From Leptodontidium sp. MPI-SDFR-AT-0119 (taxonomy: Eukaryota; Ascomycota; Leotiomycetes; Helotiales; Leptodontidiaceae), in the NCBI GenBank assembly GCA_020726505.1, contig JAHLEZ010000038.1, positions 62,001-126,000 of the forward strand: DNA of 64,000 bases, in the 5' to 3' direction. Below, piece by piece: positions 47,001-58,924 of this stretch (the stretch's first letter is position 1; each line of letters opens with the position of its first letter). A model generated the notes under the pieces. The model did not search any database. It was not told the DNA's origin and worked only from the letters and a program-made list of their open reading frames with translations. Both the position numbers and the translations under genes were made by a program.

Positions 47001-47525
47001 GAAAAATGTAGCTTGCTAACTCGTAGCCAATCAATTTGATGCTCACTGGAGCGCGTCCTTCAAGAACACTTCCTGTTGAGACAGTGGCATTATCTGAAGG
47101 ATCGTGGCCCCCATATGGAATTTTGGAGAAGTTGGTGGCTTTGCCGTCCCTACAGAAACCAGTGCGTGCGAGTGCCTTGCAGAGTGGATTACTCCGTATT
47201 GCTGGCTCTTTGTGGCTGCTTGCCGCTAGCCCTAGTTCTCTGTGTCGGGTTCCACTTGCCCATGTTTGTGGCTTGGCACATGCGCCTTACATGGAACTTC
47301 CACACGCTATAATGATAGTGTGTTAGCGTACAGTTGGCCAATAGTACTGTATGGTTAACCCTCTATGCCGAAATCAGACTTTGAGGGGGGCGCCCCTTTT
47401 AGTAACATCAGCCTATCCATATATGTGGGCTCTCGCCTAGTCCTCATCAAAGATTTGATACTCCATTCTTGAGACGAACCTGCGCTCCAAAGCCTCATTA
47501 AAGTTTATTCGCACACCAAGTCGCC
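44004..47525. other. 3.5-kb interval between the divergent paralogues
   Basis: 44.3-45.05 kb is very AT-rich and may be a decayed small transposon. The edges carry similar inverted strings (GTGTGTCAAA / GTGTATCAAA), and a GATAGATTAATGA motif occurs near both ends. It also holds a stem of about 13 bp (CGGGACCTATACT with its complement, about 44863-44934). From 45.05 to 47.5 kb composition is balanced. ORFs 45423-45728, 45773-46141 and 47036-47326 are open but unrecognisable. The last 150 bp contain a CCATATATG TATA-like element that may serve the plus-strand gene. Confidence 0.4.
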
Positions 47526-49097
47526 ATGTCTAATTTCGTTCCTAATGTAGGGCGACAAGCAATTGTCGGGTCTCTTCCTCCTCCCCCGGGAGTGACGCCG
47601 AATTTTGTGGATCCCGAGTATATCGGGCATCAAGTGGTTGTCATAAACGGAATGTTCGTGTTTCTCACGACAGTCGTGGTTGCGTTGCGAATGTATTGCC
47701 GGTTGTATATTATGCCCTGCGCAGGTATCGAGGATTGTACGTTACTTGAACACTAAGAGCGATGCCGTAAGACTGACGATTCCCAGACTCCATACTTGTA
47801 GGATGGGTAATGAACCTATGAACTATGGCTCCAAGGGAACGAATGCTTATAGCTCTTGGGAAATAGATCCTGTCTATCGCTTTTTCTATTCTCTGCTTTT
47901 ACAGTAAGTTCAAACTCTACTCCCGCAGCCGTTCGCATCTGAGGAGAGTAATTAACTATGTGATAGTGTGCAAATATGGACTGGGTGTTCACTTGTGGAA
48001 TCTTCCGCTTACCACCTTCAGTCCATATTACCTGAGGGTAGGACTCTCTAATCAGCTTCATATCATGGGGTTCGCAATTAGAGTATAATGTTCTTTGCGG
48101 AACCTTCGTAGTAAGAAAGATGCTGACTATGGTCTTTCAACAGATAAATTTAGCGGCGACTATTCTCTATTGCCTCTCTATCTTATTTATCAAAATTTCG
48201 ATCCTTTTACTATACCTTCGAATTTCACCTGATACGAAGTTTAGGACAGTGGTGTACTTGGTAATAGTAGTTGTGGTCGGATATAGCCTCGGATCAGCGT
48301 TCACGAATTTACTCGCTTGCACTCCGATAGCAAAGAGCTGGGACGTCTCTATTACCACCGGATCGTGTATTAACGGTCCAATATTCTACTTTGCCAACGC
48401 GGGGCTAAATATCGGAACGGATTTTGTGATGCTAATTCTCCCGATCCCGATGCTGTGGAACTTGCGGATGCCAAGGATGCAGAAAGCCGGCTTAATCGGC
48501 GTGTTTATGGCAGGGTCATTGTAGGCAAACCTCTACCTACTCAAAGTGTTTGACGAACATCGGGCTAACAATCTTGGTCTGGAAGTGTCTGCATTACCAC
48601 CATCATTCGTTTAAAGCACCTCTTTCCTTTGCTCAAGAACCCGGACATCACATGGGCTGTTGTCCCTGCATTGATATAGTGGTATATATCAAAGTCTTAA
48701 TCGCTTCTGCCTCTTATTATACTAATGCAACCCTAGCGCACTCGAGATCCATGTCGGGATTATCTGCGCCTGTCTACCAACTCTAAAGCCTGCGCTTCGG
48801 CGCCATTTCCCAGCTTTCCTAGGGAGCTCATTCCGCAGTTCAAATAAAACACGATCAGGCCACCGTCATACTCTAGGTTATCATCCAGACTTTGAACTTG
48901 GTGATGCTTCCAGTAGCAACAGAGATGTGTTTCGAAAAAAGACAGGACGAGTAATAGAATGTAGTGCAGGACTGAGGACCGAGAGTCAAGAGGAAATAAT
49001 TGGGGCTGAGGATCACGATATTATAAAGACCACCGAGTTGTCTTTAGCATACTCAGACGCGGGTAGGTATGGATCTAGGGGTTCTGCTGAACCGTAG
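47526..49097 (+). CDS. Rhodopsin-domain membrane protein paralogue, possible nonsense at exon 6 end
   Basis: Seven exons mirror the minus-strand paralogue: 47526-47736, 47787-47806 (20 nt), 47867-47903, 47967-48037 (71 nt), 48144-48520 (377 nt), 48586-48681 or -48678, and 48737-49097. Motifs: LPPPPGVTPNF, YGLGVHLWNLPLTTFSPYYL, ISILLLYLRIS, CTPIAKSWDVSITTGSCI, TWAVVPALI and EIHVGIICACLPTLKP, then a longer Ser/Arg-rich tail. If exon 6 uses the GTATAT donor at 48682, a TAG (48677-48679) stops translation where the paralogue has Trp. If it uses GTGGTA at 48679, the stop is removed and a 389-residue protein results. So the gene may be functional or a one-hit pseudogene. Confidence 0.8.
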
Positions 49098-49289
49098 ATA
49101 GTGAAGAGAGATGCTGGAGCCGGTGCTATTCATAGCAGTTTGATGCAGGGATGAGAATGGTCGAAGAGTGAAGGTTGTGCTCAGAAACTGGACTTAGGAA
49201 GACTTTCGGCTGGCCGAGATGCTGAGCTTGTATTTGGCCTCTATTTGTCTGGAAAGCCTGATTCCTCACATAGTCTATTTCAAAAGGTA

Positions 49290-51504
49290 ACCGAGTTCCT
49301 TACATAATTCCCACCCACATATCATTCCCGCTCCTCACCACTATTCTAAATAACTTCAAAAAATCACAAAATAGTCAACGAAGAAGCTATAAAGGCTGCT
49401 TTAGCAGCATGTGAAAGAGAATTACTTCCTAATTACACTAAGATTAGTGAAAAATTTAGTATCGAACGTACAACCCTTACAAAACGACACAAAGGCCAAA
49501 CCCTCTCGATGAAGGAAGCGATGTCAGAATATCGACAATACCTTACCAACGCACAAGAAGAGGCTCTAATTACTCAGATCAACAAGCTGACTAAACGAAA
49601 TCTTCCTCCTACCACTCAAATCATTAAGAACCTTATAGAAGAGATTTACAAAAGGGAGGTAAACAAGAATTAGACCGCCAACTTTATACGAAGGAGAGGG
49701 GACCGACTAAGGAGCGTATACCTTCGTAACCTTGACAATCAACGAGCGAAGTCTGAATACTCTCCTAATATAGCTTACTTCTATGATTTGGTATAGTTAT
49801 ATGCTTTAATTTATTCTTGTAATGCTTAAATCAGGGAGTTCTTAGCTAATATACCCCGCTACCCCACTTAGTTAATTACCGGAATTAAAAAGCACAACAT
49901 TACGGCCGAAAACATATACAATTAGGATAAGAAGGGTTTCTTAATTGGGTTAGCACAGTCTCTGAAGAGAATCATGACTAAAGAGGACTACAAATCCGGT
50001 CGAATCAAGTCAGCTATTCAAGACGGCTCCCGATCCTTTATTAGTCTTTTGGCGGCAATTTGTGCTGATGGAACCTCTCTCCTACCTGCCTTAATCTATA
50101 AGGCTAAAACTGGAGATCTACAAGACAGTTAGTTAGAGGATTTTGGAGAAGGAGACCTTACATACTTTAGCTCTTCGCCGAATAGGTAGTTAAGTAATAC
50201 TTTTGGCCTTAATTAACTAAAGACTGTCTTTGACCTATATACCCGCGAAAAGGCTAGAAGAGGAAGGAGGTTATTAATCGTTGATAGCTATTCTTCACAC
50301 GTCAATATGGCCTTTATTAAGGAATGCGATAGGTTAAAGATTTACCTTGCAATCTTACCTCCACATTCTACTTAACGCATGTAACCTCTAGACGTTAGTT
50401 GTTTTCTACTATTGAGTATAGCTTATACTCAGGAGATCAATAATATCACTTATAAGAGTGGAGGACTAATTAGTATCTCCAATTTTGGCCGTGTTTTCAA
50501 AAGGCATGGAATACGGCTTTAATAACACAAAATATTAAGTCCGCCTTTACAAAGACAGGAATTTAGCCCTTTAACCCTAGAGCTGTTCTTAATATTATTA
50601 AGCCTAAATCGCCAGCACCTCTTGATTCTTCAGCTCCTGTTTCTTCCGTGATCAAAACACCGTATACAGCCAAAAGTATACGCCAATTCAAGTATACTTA
50701 CAATAGGAATCCGTCCAAGTTACTATTCCGCAAATTAATCAAAGCCAACGAGACCAACGCAACAAATTTAGCCATATCTAAGCACCGTGCGAAAGGCCTC
50801 GTTAAGGCAATTTAGATTAAAAAAAAGAAACGAAAGCGTGGCAAAAGATTAAGTCTTACAGGCAAAGAGACTACTACTAGACAGTAGTTTAGACCAGCAG
50901 AGATTCAAGAGGCACGTGAGCTAAGGGACAAGAAAGAAAGAGATATTATAGAGGCTAAGGTAGCCAAAGAAGATACTAAAAAGCAAGCGGAGATTGATAG
51001 AGCTATTAAGAAAGCCTTAAAAGATAAAGAAAAGGAAGATAAGGCGGTTCAAAGAGCTCTTAATATTTAGATGAAGAGAGATATACATCGCTAAGGCGTC
51101 TTGGAACGAGCTGCTACAAGAAAAGCTACTTTAAAGGCCAAAAAGGCAACTAAATTAGTAGCTAAGAGTTCTAAAAAGACAAAGGTAATCATCTTAAAGG
51201 TTAAGAGTAGTATTTTAACTAGTTTAGGGTCACACGAGGCTATTCCGGCTGAAGAGCCTGTCTCGGATGAAGAGGTAGTAGTCAAGGTCACCCGATCAGG
51301 AAGGCAGATAACTCTACCACAACGATTAAGAAAATAATACAATAAGCTTTATGCAAATGTTTTTTGATTATTTAATACTTTATATCTTTAATTTAAAGAG
51401 ATTTTATAAGAGCATTATTGATTAATAATTATTTGAAGTTAAGGGTGGCCTCGCTTGTTACAGCGGGATTGATGTGTGGGTGGGAAAGTTGAGTGGAATT
51501 CGGT
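49290..51504 (+). mobile_element. Pogo/Fot-type DNA transposon, full length
   Basis: Inverted repeats of about 43 bp with roughly eight mismatches (ACCGAGTTCC... / ACCGAATTCC..., sharing TTCCCACCCACA) are flanked by TA (49288-49289 and 51505-51506). One pogo-like transposase fills the 2.2-kb interior. Confidence 0.88.
49371..51337 (+). pseudogene. Pogo-family transposase
   Basis: N-terminal helix-turn-helix region (EEAIKAALAACERE, TTLTKRHKG) then a Tc5/CENP-B-like DNA-binding part. The DDE_1 core (PF03184) shows DKKGFLIGLAQ, AAICADGTSLLPALIYKAK, LLIVDSYSSHVNMAFIKECD and LPPHST then QPLDV with stops. The Lys-rich tail ends TRSGRQITLPQRLRK and TAA. About 20 in-frame TAG/TAA codons are present, mostly at expected Gln/Trp sites, and there are few indels. 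The mutation load looks lighter than in the 24-30 kb gypsy. The expected start codon reads ATA. Confidence 0.85.
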
Positions 51505-51506
51505 TA

Positions 51507-52218
51507 TATAGCCTTGAAAATATGTCAGTTCGATAAGTTGCTGCGTGCCGATGATTACCTTGTCGATTAAAACATTTCCTGGAGGCTTCGGAGAGCTTAA
51601 TAAGCAAGTCGTTTTAATCTTTGCTCGCAGAACCTGTAGCATGAGGGTTTTACCAGGTGTGTGAGGGTTGTCGAGGGCAGTGGATCGCGCCTGAGAGCGG
51701 TCACGGCCTGCGTAAGGTGGCTAGGTTGTGACTAATTGAGACGGGATGAAGATACTGGTGGCGTAAGGCTGTGAAGACGGAATGCCCTCAATTTTTTCTG
51801 CTGGTAGCAATAGCACTGTATCTAGACTACCCACTCAAATTATTAAGGCCACAGCTAAATCCCTATACGCTAAATTTTTAGTAACTTGGCGAGTGTCATC
51901 TATTAACCTTCCCGCGCCATACTAATTAATACTAAGTGGCAAGGGCCTTTAATACATAGCACAAACCTTTATAATTACGTAATTACTCCTGAGGCAAGAA
52001 TTAAAGAAGTTAAAGCTATATAAACTTAACTTAACACCTTAACGTACCTCTACTACTACTACTTATTATTACTATTATAAATGCTCTTTCTTAAGCTTGT
52101 GGCCTTGCGCCCCCAGCAGCTACTTATAGTATTATCACTACTAGATTTATTATATTCCAAGTACATGCAAAAGCCAATAGATATGCCCTCTTATAATAAG
52201 ACACTAAACCATTCCGTA
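51507..52218. other. Interval between pogo and Tc1 elements
   Basis: The first about 280 bp are of balanced composition; a minus-strand ORF (51439-51642) is not recognisable. From about 51.8 kb it becomes AT-rich with CTA repeats and RIP-like character. Confidence 0.4.
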
Positions 52219-53519
52219 CAATCAGGTGAAATTGAAGAGCGCCACTTTTCGCTTAATTAAACGAGAAACTCTAACTCCTCCCCACGCACATATATCTTAA
52301 TTATTCAATGATCTTCTTATAATATATCTTCAAATTTTCAATAATGCCTCGTGAGCCAAAGACAAAGCGAAAGGAGTTAACTCTAGTTCAAAAATCTAAT
52401 ATTTGGACCCTCTATAAAAAAGGAAATAACGTATCCTAAATCTATGTTAAAACTGGCTACCCCCGCTCTACGATTAGCACCTTCTTGAACCGGTATACCC
52501 TAGCACCTACTAATGGCTTTGAAAATAGGCTAAGAAGGGGGGCTATGTGGAAAGTCAAGCCGTAAGGGGAAAGAAACCTTCTAAGAATAACAAATCAAGA
52601 TACCCAGATAACTCTCAAAGCTCTCGCCACGCCGTCCAAATCAGGGGTCAAGCTCCACCCTCGCACAGTCGCCAAAATCCTCAAATTCCACAGCAAAGCT
52701 AAGCGTCGACCTCGCAAAAAGCCTTTCCTTACTAAGGACCACAAACGACGTCGTCGAGCTCATTATAGATCCGAAAAAGCTATCCCACGAGACAATCGGA
52801 AGGTGTATTAGAGTGATGAAGTTACCTTTGAGGTAAGAGAGAGTACGTGTACGTTTTAGGTGACTAGAGGGGCTAAGAGGGAAGAGGAATACGCCGAGAA
52901 GAACCTCCGACTTACTTTTAAAAGTGGGCGGACTATAGTCGGTGTGTAGAGTTGTTTTTGTGGGGATAAGATAAAGCCGTTATATATGCTCCTAGAAGGG
53001 GAGAATATAACGGCCAAACAGTATAAGTGGGCACTTTAAAAGTACTTCATTCTATTTTACGAAAAGATGAGACGGAAATACGGAAAAGAGGTAGTTATAT
53101 AAGAAGATAATACTCTGTGGCATACGGCGAAGATTATTAAGAACTACTTAGAGAGGAAAAAGATTAATTATATAATGTGGCTAATATAATCTTTTAATCT
53201 CAATCTAATTGAGAACCTTTAGAAGTATATCAAAGATATAATCTCTAAACGAAAGCACAGAGTGAGATTAGTAAAAGAGATAAGAAAAGTATTAAAGGAG
53301 GTGTAGCCGAGCATTAATAGAAATTTCCTTCTCAAGTTGTGCGATTCTATACCTAGAAAATAGGATATATACTTAAAGAACAAGGGGGGAGTAACGAAGT
53401 ACTAATTACCTGCAAAATGTACTCTTTAGATTGTCTTTAAGTTCTCAATTAATGAAGTTATACTCAAGTATTAGAGGTGGGGTAAATATCACGTGCCGCT
53501 CTTCAATGTGACCTGATTA
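52219..53519 (+). mobile_element. Tc1/mariner element, 1.3 kb
   Basis: Inverted repeats sharing AATCAGGT and ATTGAAGAGCG lie at both ends and are flanked by TA (52217-52218 and 53520-53521). The transposase fills the interior in one frame. Confidence 0.88.
52344..53405 (+). pseudogene. Tc1/mariner transposase
   Basis: ATG 52344 (MPREPKTKRKELT) to TAA 53403-53405, 353 codons with no indel. Order: helix-turn-helix, TVAKILKFHSKAKRRPRKKP, first catalytic Asp in SDEVTF, second in EDNTLWHTAK, and the NLNLIEN box. About a dozen stops replace Trp or Gln, the RIP signature. Confidence 0.88.
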
Positions 53520-53559
53520 TACATTATTTGTTTATGACTGCGCAAGTAAATATAACCCA

Positions 53560-55185
53560 AAGGGGAAGCGACCTAATATATACCCTTTTAAAAAACGCAA
53601 GAATACAAGTTCTAAGAAGTGTGACTGTTAAATAAGGCTTACTTTAACAAAGGACAAAGTGTTAGAGTAGTGGCAAGTAAAGGTTTTAGAGGTTATATAT
53701 AACTATACGGCCTTTATAGACTTTACAGCTCATTTAGCATATAGAATTGCTTTTGTTCTTACACAAATTTATACTTTAATTGGCTCCTTAGCTAAGGTTA
53801 GTCTATTAAACGCTCAAATCTTGTTAACTCTACGAGAAAAAGACTCTAGCATCTTATTAGTGTTTAAAAATATCTCTAATCTTATATAAAAAGAACGAAA
53901 GAAGGAGTTAAGTAAGAAGACGCTAATTTAGTGGCTTCTTAAGGTACGTATCTCTAATAGTCTTATATTCTATAACTTATAAAATATAAGAACTCTAAGT
54001 AAACGATTTCTACCCTTAATATTACCCTTAAAGCGGCCCCTTACAACGACTCTTCTTTATATACCTAACTTCCCTCTAACTCTAGAAGTAGCACTCTAAT
54101 ATTTTACTCCTTGATTATATATACAAAACCAACTGATTTAACATGCCATTACTAAATATATATAGAATTATAGGGAATAATATAATAGTCTAGCTTAGGT
54201 TGGCATTTCTATTAAAGGAGACTTAGGGGGACTACACTTAGGCTCTTACACAACTTAGAGATTTAATAATTCAAGAGCTAATCTCTATTATAATAGATAG
54301 GGAATTAGCTCTAATTAAGTGTATTAAGGTATTCTTTCCTACTACCCGCCACCTCCATTACTGCTAGCACGTTAATATAAATGTGTTAGCAAAGACTAAG
54401 AAGTACTTCTTAGGCCTTATTAAAGATTCTAATAAAAACTAAATACGCCATCCACGCTTTTAAGTATTCCTAAGCTCCTGGAATATACTACTTGTTAGTA
54501 TAACTAAGGAGGCATTTAATACTACGTTTATAAACATACGGACTGAGTTTCTAGTAGGCGCTGTAAGCTATTATAAGAGTATATGGCTCCTTTAGAAAGA
54601 AAAGCTAGTGGCCTTTTAAATTAGTTAATTATATTACTTTAAAGTTACAGTTACAAGTCTAATTAAGGGTTGCTATATTATATTAAAGTTGTATTTATAG
54701 CGTGGGTATATAGACCTTAGAGGCGTATTTTAAATTATAACTCTTTTGGACTACTTAGTGTAACGACATAAGAGCCTTGGACGCAGAAGGTTGACTTAAC
54801 ACTTAAAATACAAAACTACAGAGCTACTCTACAGGAGGGAGCTATATATATAGGGAGTCGGAGGGGAGTCGGACCTGTTCCGGACCCCCGACTTAGCCGA
54901 GGCATACCAGTCGTAACACTTAGTATACCGATATTAAGTTAACTATCACATAGTAGTAGTAACGGCCTAGATATAATATAAATATCCCTCTTTTTATTAC
55001 TATCCTTCCATTTGTCTATACCCACGCTCTTTTAAGGATTCTACAAGAGAAAAGCAAGCTCCCCTCCTAAGGGCCCCCTCTAGACGGCTGTATATATATT
55101 ACATAGTAAGTATTTAGTTTACCTTGCTTTAATACTCTCTAAAAGAGACAATAAGCCGGTGGAGTAGTCCTTTTGAGTAATTGTT
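53560..55185 (+). pseudogene. MULE (Mutator-like) transposase remnant
   Basis: A FAR1-like segment (KCDC then IRLTLTKDKVLE) is followed by NAQILLTLREKDSS and a MULE-domain-like stretch read with stops (a GNNK-like string about 54170, RDLIIQE about 54255, IKVFFPTTRHL about 54320). The closing strand KGCYIILKLYL and RGYIDLRGVF lies near 54670-54735. The frame is broken repeatedly. It contains a solo LTR at 54759-54919. Ends were not found. Confidence 0.6.
54759..54919. repeat. Solo LTR (161 bp) with target duplication
   Basis: Starts TGTAACGAC and ends GTCGTAACA, flanked by the 5-bp duplication CTTAG (54754-54758 and 54920-54924). No internal retrotransposon sequence is present, as expected after LTR-LTR recombination. 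It sits within the MULE remnant. Confidence 0.88.
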
Positions 55186-55191
55186 ACGGCT

Positions 55192-57443
55192 AGCAAGAGG
55201 TTAATACGGCGAGTTGACTCTAGCTTTGTATTTGGGCCTAAAGCTACGCTCAGAATCGAGAAGAAAAGACAAAGAGGAAAGGAGAGCTTTCCGTAAGGGA
55301 GGGCTCGAGTATATATATATAAAGGACCCTCCTAATAGGGCCTAGCGTAGTCAAGTGCCATTCACGTTAATATGTCGCAGGCTCGCCACTTAGTCTTCCC
55401 TATCGGGCTTAACGCCGTCGCATAGCTAGTAATATTACGAGCCCGTGTCAGTTAAAATACAAGGCGTATCGTAAGTCGTAACATTACCCCCTTCTCCTAA
55501 AAAACTACGTCCGCGTAATTGTAACTATAACTGTGTCGTCCTCGAGGTCGTTATAGTCGTTAATACTAGTGTTATAAGCCTCTAGCCACTTTAAGAGAGC
55601 TCTTGGCGGGCCTTTGGCATTCGGATGCTTTAAGTGGAACCTCTTAATTATATACGGAACTGTCATGGCGTCTAAGTATAAGTATTATTTTAAGTCTTCG
55701 TCGGCGCTTAACCACTTAATATAATAAAATAACTTATTCCGTATGACTTTAAAGCCAAGGATACCTTTAATTTCCCACTTATCTTACTTAGGCAATAGCT
55801 AGATAAGTGCCGGCGTAGCTCTGGCTTATCCCGGCAGGGGGTTGTCGACGTGCTTATAAAGCGAGTATAAGTGGAAAACAGGGTAAATTATATAGTCCTC
55901 TAGTAGCTTTACTCTTTAACTTTTCCCCTCTTTAACAATTACTTTAATAGGGCCGTATTACTTGTTAAACAACTTCCTTAAAAGTTAGTTAACGTTTTAA
56001 TTCCAAGTGTCGACTAGTATTAAGTCGCTAACGTCTTAGTCGACGGCGCGTCGCCTATAGTTCGTTAGTCGTTCCATTTTCTCTTATTAGTCTTTTAAAG
56101 ACAATTATATAACTTCTATAACTTCTTTTATTTATAAATTTACTTATAAAGCCTTCTCGCGGTTAATTTTCTTTATTATTATAACCGGTGGTTCTAAGTT
56201 AATTAAGTCTTAGGAAGTCTTTAACTTAACGTTATTAAGTAACTAAAAAGGAGATAGGCGGCCTAAGGACTTATATAGTAACGTTAATTAGGCGATGTTT
56301 ATAATTAATAAGAGGTCGCTCTAATTGTCTTAATAGTAATAATAAAAGGGATAAAGTTATTACTTAATATATTAGTTCGTTACTTTTGTCTAGCCGTCGA
56401 CGTTCGAGTTATATATTGTCGTTAGCATTACCTTAGTTCCGAGGATATAATAATACTCTTTTTAAAAGGAGAAGACAAACTAAAGTCCGTGGTCTAATAT
56501 AATAGAGTCCGGTATACTAAAGTGTCGAGTCTAATAAACGAGGAAAAGAATAGTTATACTCTTAGCCGTAATTGTATCGTTATATAATATTAAGACTAGT
56601 TTCTTAAACAAGCGGTTAACGATAATTATAACAAAGTTGTATCCGTGTTTGTTTAGTAGTAACTTCGTAAAGTCTATTGTAAAGTATTAATATAACCGAG
56701 TAGGGATTAGTAGGGGGTATAAGAAACTAGGGGTCTTATCCTTACAGGCTTTTTGTCGAGAGTAACTATAGTTAGCTACGTATCGAGTTATGTCTATAAT
56801 AAGGCTATTCTAATAGTATTTGCGACTTAGTAGTACCTTTATCTTTCTAATCCCTGCGTATATTACTAAAGATTAAGAATATATATAGTAAATAAGTGTC
56901 GTGCGAAGCTCCGGCGGTTTTAAAGGCACTTCTAGGCGGCCTTAAAATAGTAACTTGTCGTTTATTAGCTCGTAATTTAACAACTGTTCCTTAGCTTGTT
57001 TTTATTAGAAAGGCTCTAGCGAAGGCAAAGTCTTATTAGCTAGGAGTACTTAGTCGATAACGTCGTATTCCGCGATATTATAGGCTACTATAGAGTTAAA
57101 GTCTAACCCCTTTATAATAGGCGTCTCCGAGTCGATTAATACTCTTGTATTAGACTCGAGTCCTGGCTTTAGCTTTAGCTCGTCACGTGTCTTAGTATCG
57201 CGATCTGGGATTATAGTGTCTATAAGTGCTAATAGTATCGTCTGTACGACTTTAATATAAGCGTCTATAAGATCGACGGCAGAAAGTTAAAGGTCGCTAG
57301 CGACTCGCTGATTAATTTTATTAGTCGGAATTAGTTATTAACTATAGATAGCCCGCTTGTGTGCCTTTATAACCGTGAGATCTTAATCTTGTTAAGATAA
57401 GGTGTTAGTTAACGTATTAGTTGTCTTAGTATAGTATATAATC
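55192..57443 (-). mobile_element. Truncated reverse copy of the 24-30 kb gypsy family
   Basis: Begins (plus coordinates) with an inverted 292-bp LTR (55192-55483) matching the 23892/30184 LTR family. It continues with the reverse complement of the 3' polyprotein end (poly-C tract, chromodomain, integrase) and stops in the RNase H region at 57443, where the gag-only tandem array begins. The RT, gag and other LTR are missing. Confidence 0.88.
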
Positions 57444-57608
57444 TGTTACGGAGGCACTCAAGACAGACAGATTCAAGACAATACACTTCGTACTTAAAAC
57501 AATAGATACAAAAGAAGGACAACTGTAGCTGACAAGAGCTGACCCCTATATCCTCAAAGCTGAAACACTAGCCCCTAAACACGTGACGTCAGCACTAAGA
57601 TCGTCACA
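57444..57608 (-). repeat. LTR 1 of the tandem array
   Basis: Starts TGTTACGGAGGCACTC and ends CGTCACA on the plus strand. Little RIP compared with LTR 2. Confidence 0.85.
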
Positions 57609-58759
57609 TTACCCCCCCCCCCTCCTAAAAAGCTCGTCCCGAGCGCTCAAGTATAAAAAATGTTCCTTTGCCAAGCATCTAAATAGTCTAGATCGTCCGA
57701 GTCTAGCTCGTCCTTATTAATAGCAGCAATCGTTACTTTGCCAATATTATTAATATATGGTCTTAACTTGCAGTCTTTGACCTAATGGCCTGGAAGTCCG
57801 TATCGTACACATAAATCATTAGCCTTAAATTATTACCTAAGCTTTAGGGAGACTAAGCGAGCGCGTGGGGCGGTAGTATTAATTACTCTAATAATTATAA
57901 CGTTAACGTTCATTAGCTCGCCGTGCTAATGGTTATTAGCGTTATAATATAAAGAGGAAGAAGGGTTATAAAGAGCTAGGCTAAAAGCGGTATTTGAAAA
58001 GCGGCCAGTAAGTTACTAAACGATTCGAACAAAGTCGGAATATCGGCGAGGCAGGTTTAGTTATTAAGCTAGTCGGTTACGAAGTATCGTATTTAAGCCG
58101 TTCCGGAATACGAAGATCTTATTAACGTCTAGCCAGTCTTAACCTTAAGCCTCGTACAAGACTCGTTTAAACTTAGCCACATAAGTATAAAGAGAGTCGA
58201 TGCCTTATTTAAGGGCATATAACTTATCCTCCGCTTCCTATACCTTATTCAAGTTATCGTAAACGCGCGTAAGCTAATCGAATATTATATTATAATCATG
58301 AGACGACTCGTCGGCTTAGGAAAGTTAAGGTAAAACTATTACTTAAACATGGCTCTCGAGGTTAAAGTAGACATAATAAAATTAAGCAATAGCGTCGCTA
58401 ATTGCTATGCCATCGACTTGTAACTTAGCCTTAATCAAGGGAAGCCACGTATCGTACTTATAAGCTTGTTCATTAAATTTTTCGAGGTCAAGTAAAGAGG
58501 GTTTTAGTTTTAAGGGGGTGCGAGTCGCAATAACCGTTCAAAGGAAAGTAATCTCGTCGCGCTAATGCTGCAGCTCTACTTACAGGTCTACAAGAGTAGT
58601 CTAAATCTAAATAAAATTTATAACAAAAGGAAAGTAAGCCTAATAAGCTTAATCGTGAATCAGAAGACGTGAGACGTAAGACGTAACCTAAGACATAATA
58701 TAAGCATAAACGTAAACCTTAAATATAAATACTTAGCCTTAACTAAGGATTTATTATAA

Positions 58760-58924
58760 TATTATAAAGGCACTTAAGACAAACAAATTCAAGATAATAC
58801 ACTTCGTACTTAAAATAATAAATACAAAAGAAGAATAGTTATAACTAATAAAAGCTAACCCCTATATCCTTAAAGCTAAAACACTAGCCCTTAAACACGT
58901 GACGTTAGTACCAAGATCGTCACA
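58760..58924 (-). repeat. LTR 2 of the tandem array, RIP-mutated
   Basis: Aligns without gaps to LTR 1 over 165 bp. About two dozen differences, nearly all with LTR 1 having C or G and LTR 2 having T or A. Confidence 0.85.

Noticed and set aside
57600..57640. Poly-C runs at 57.6 and 58.9 kb as further frame-switch tracts
   Set aside because: They are the polypurine tracts (reverse strand) next to the LTRs of the gag-only elements, not within a gene.
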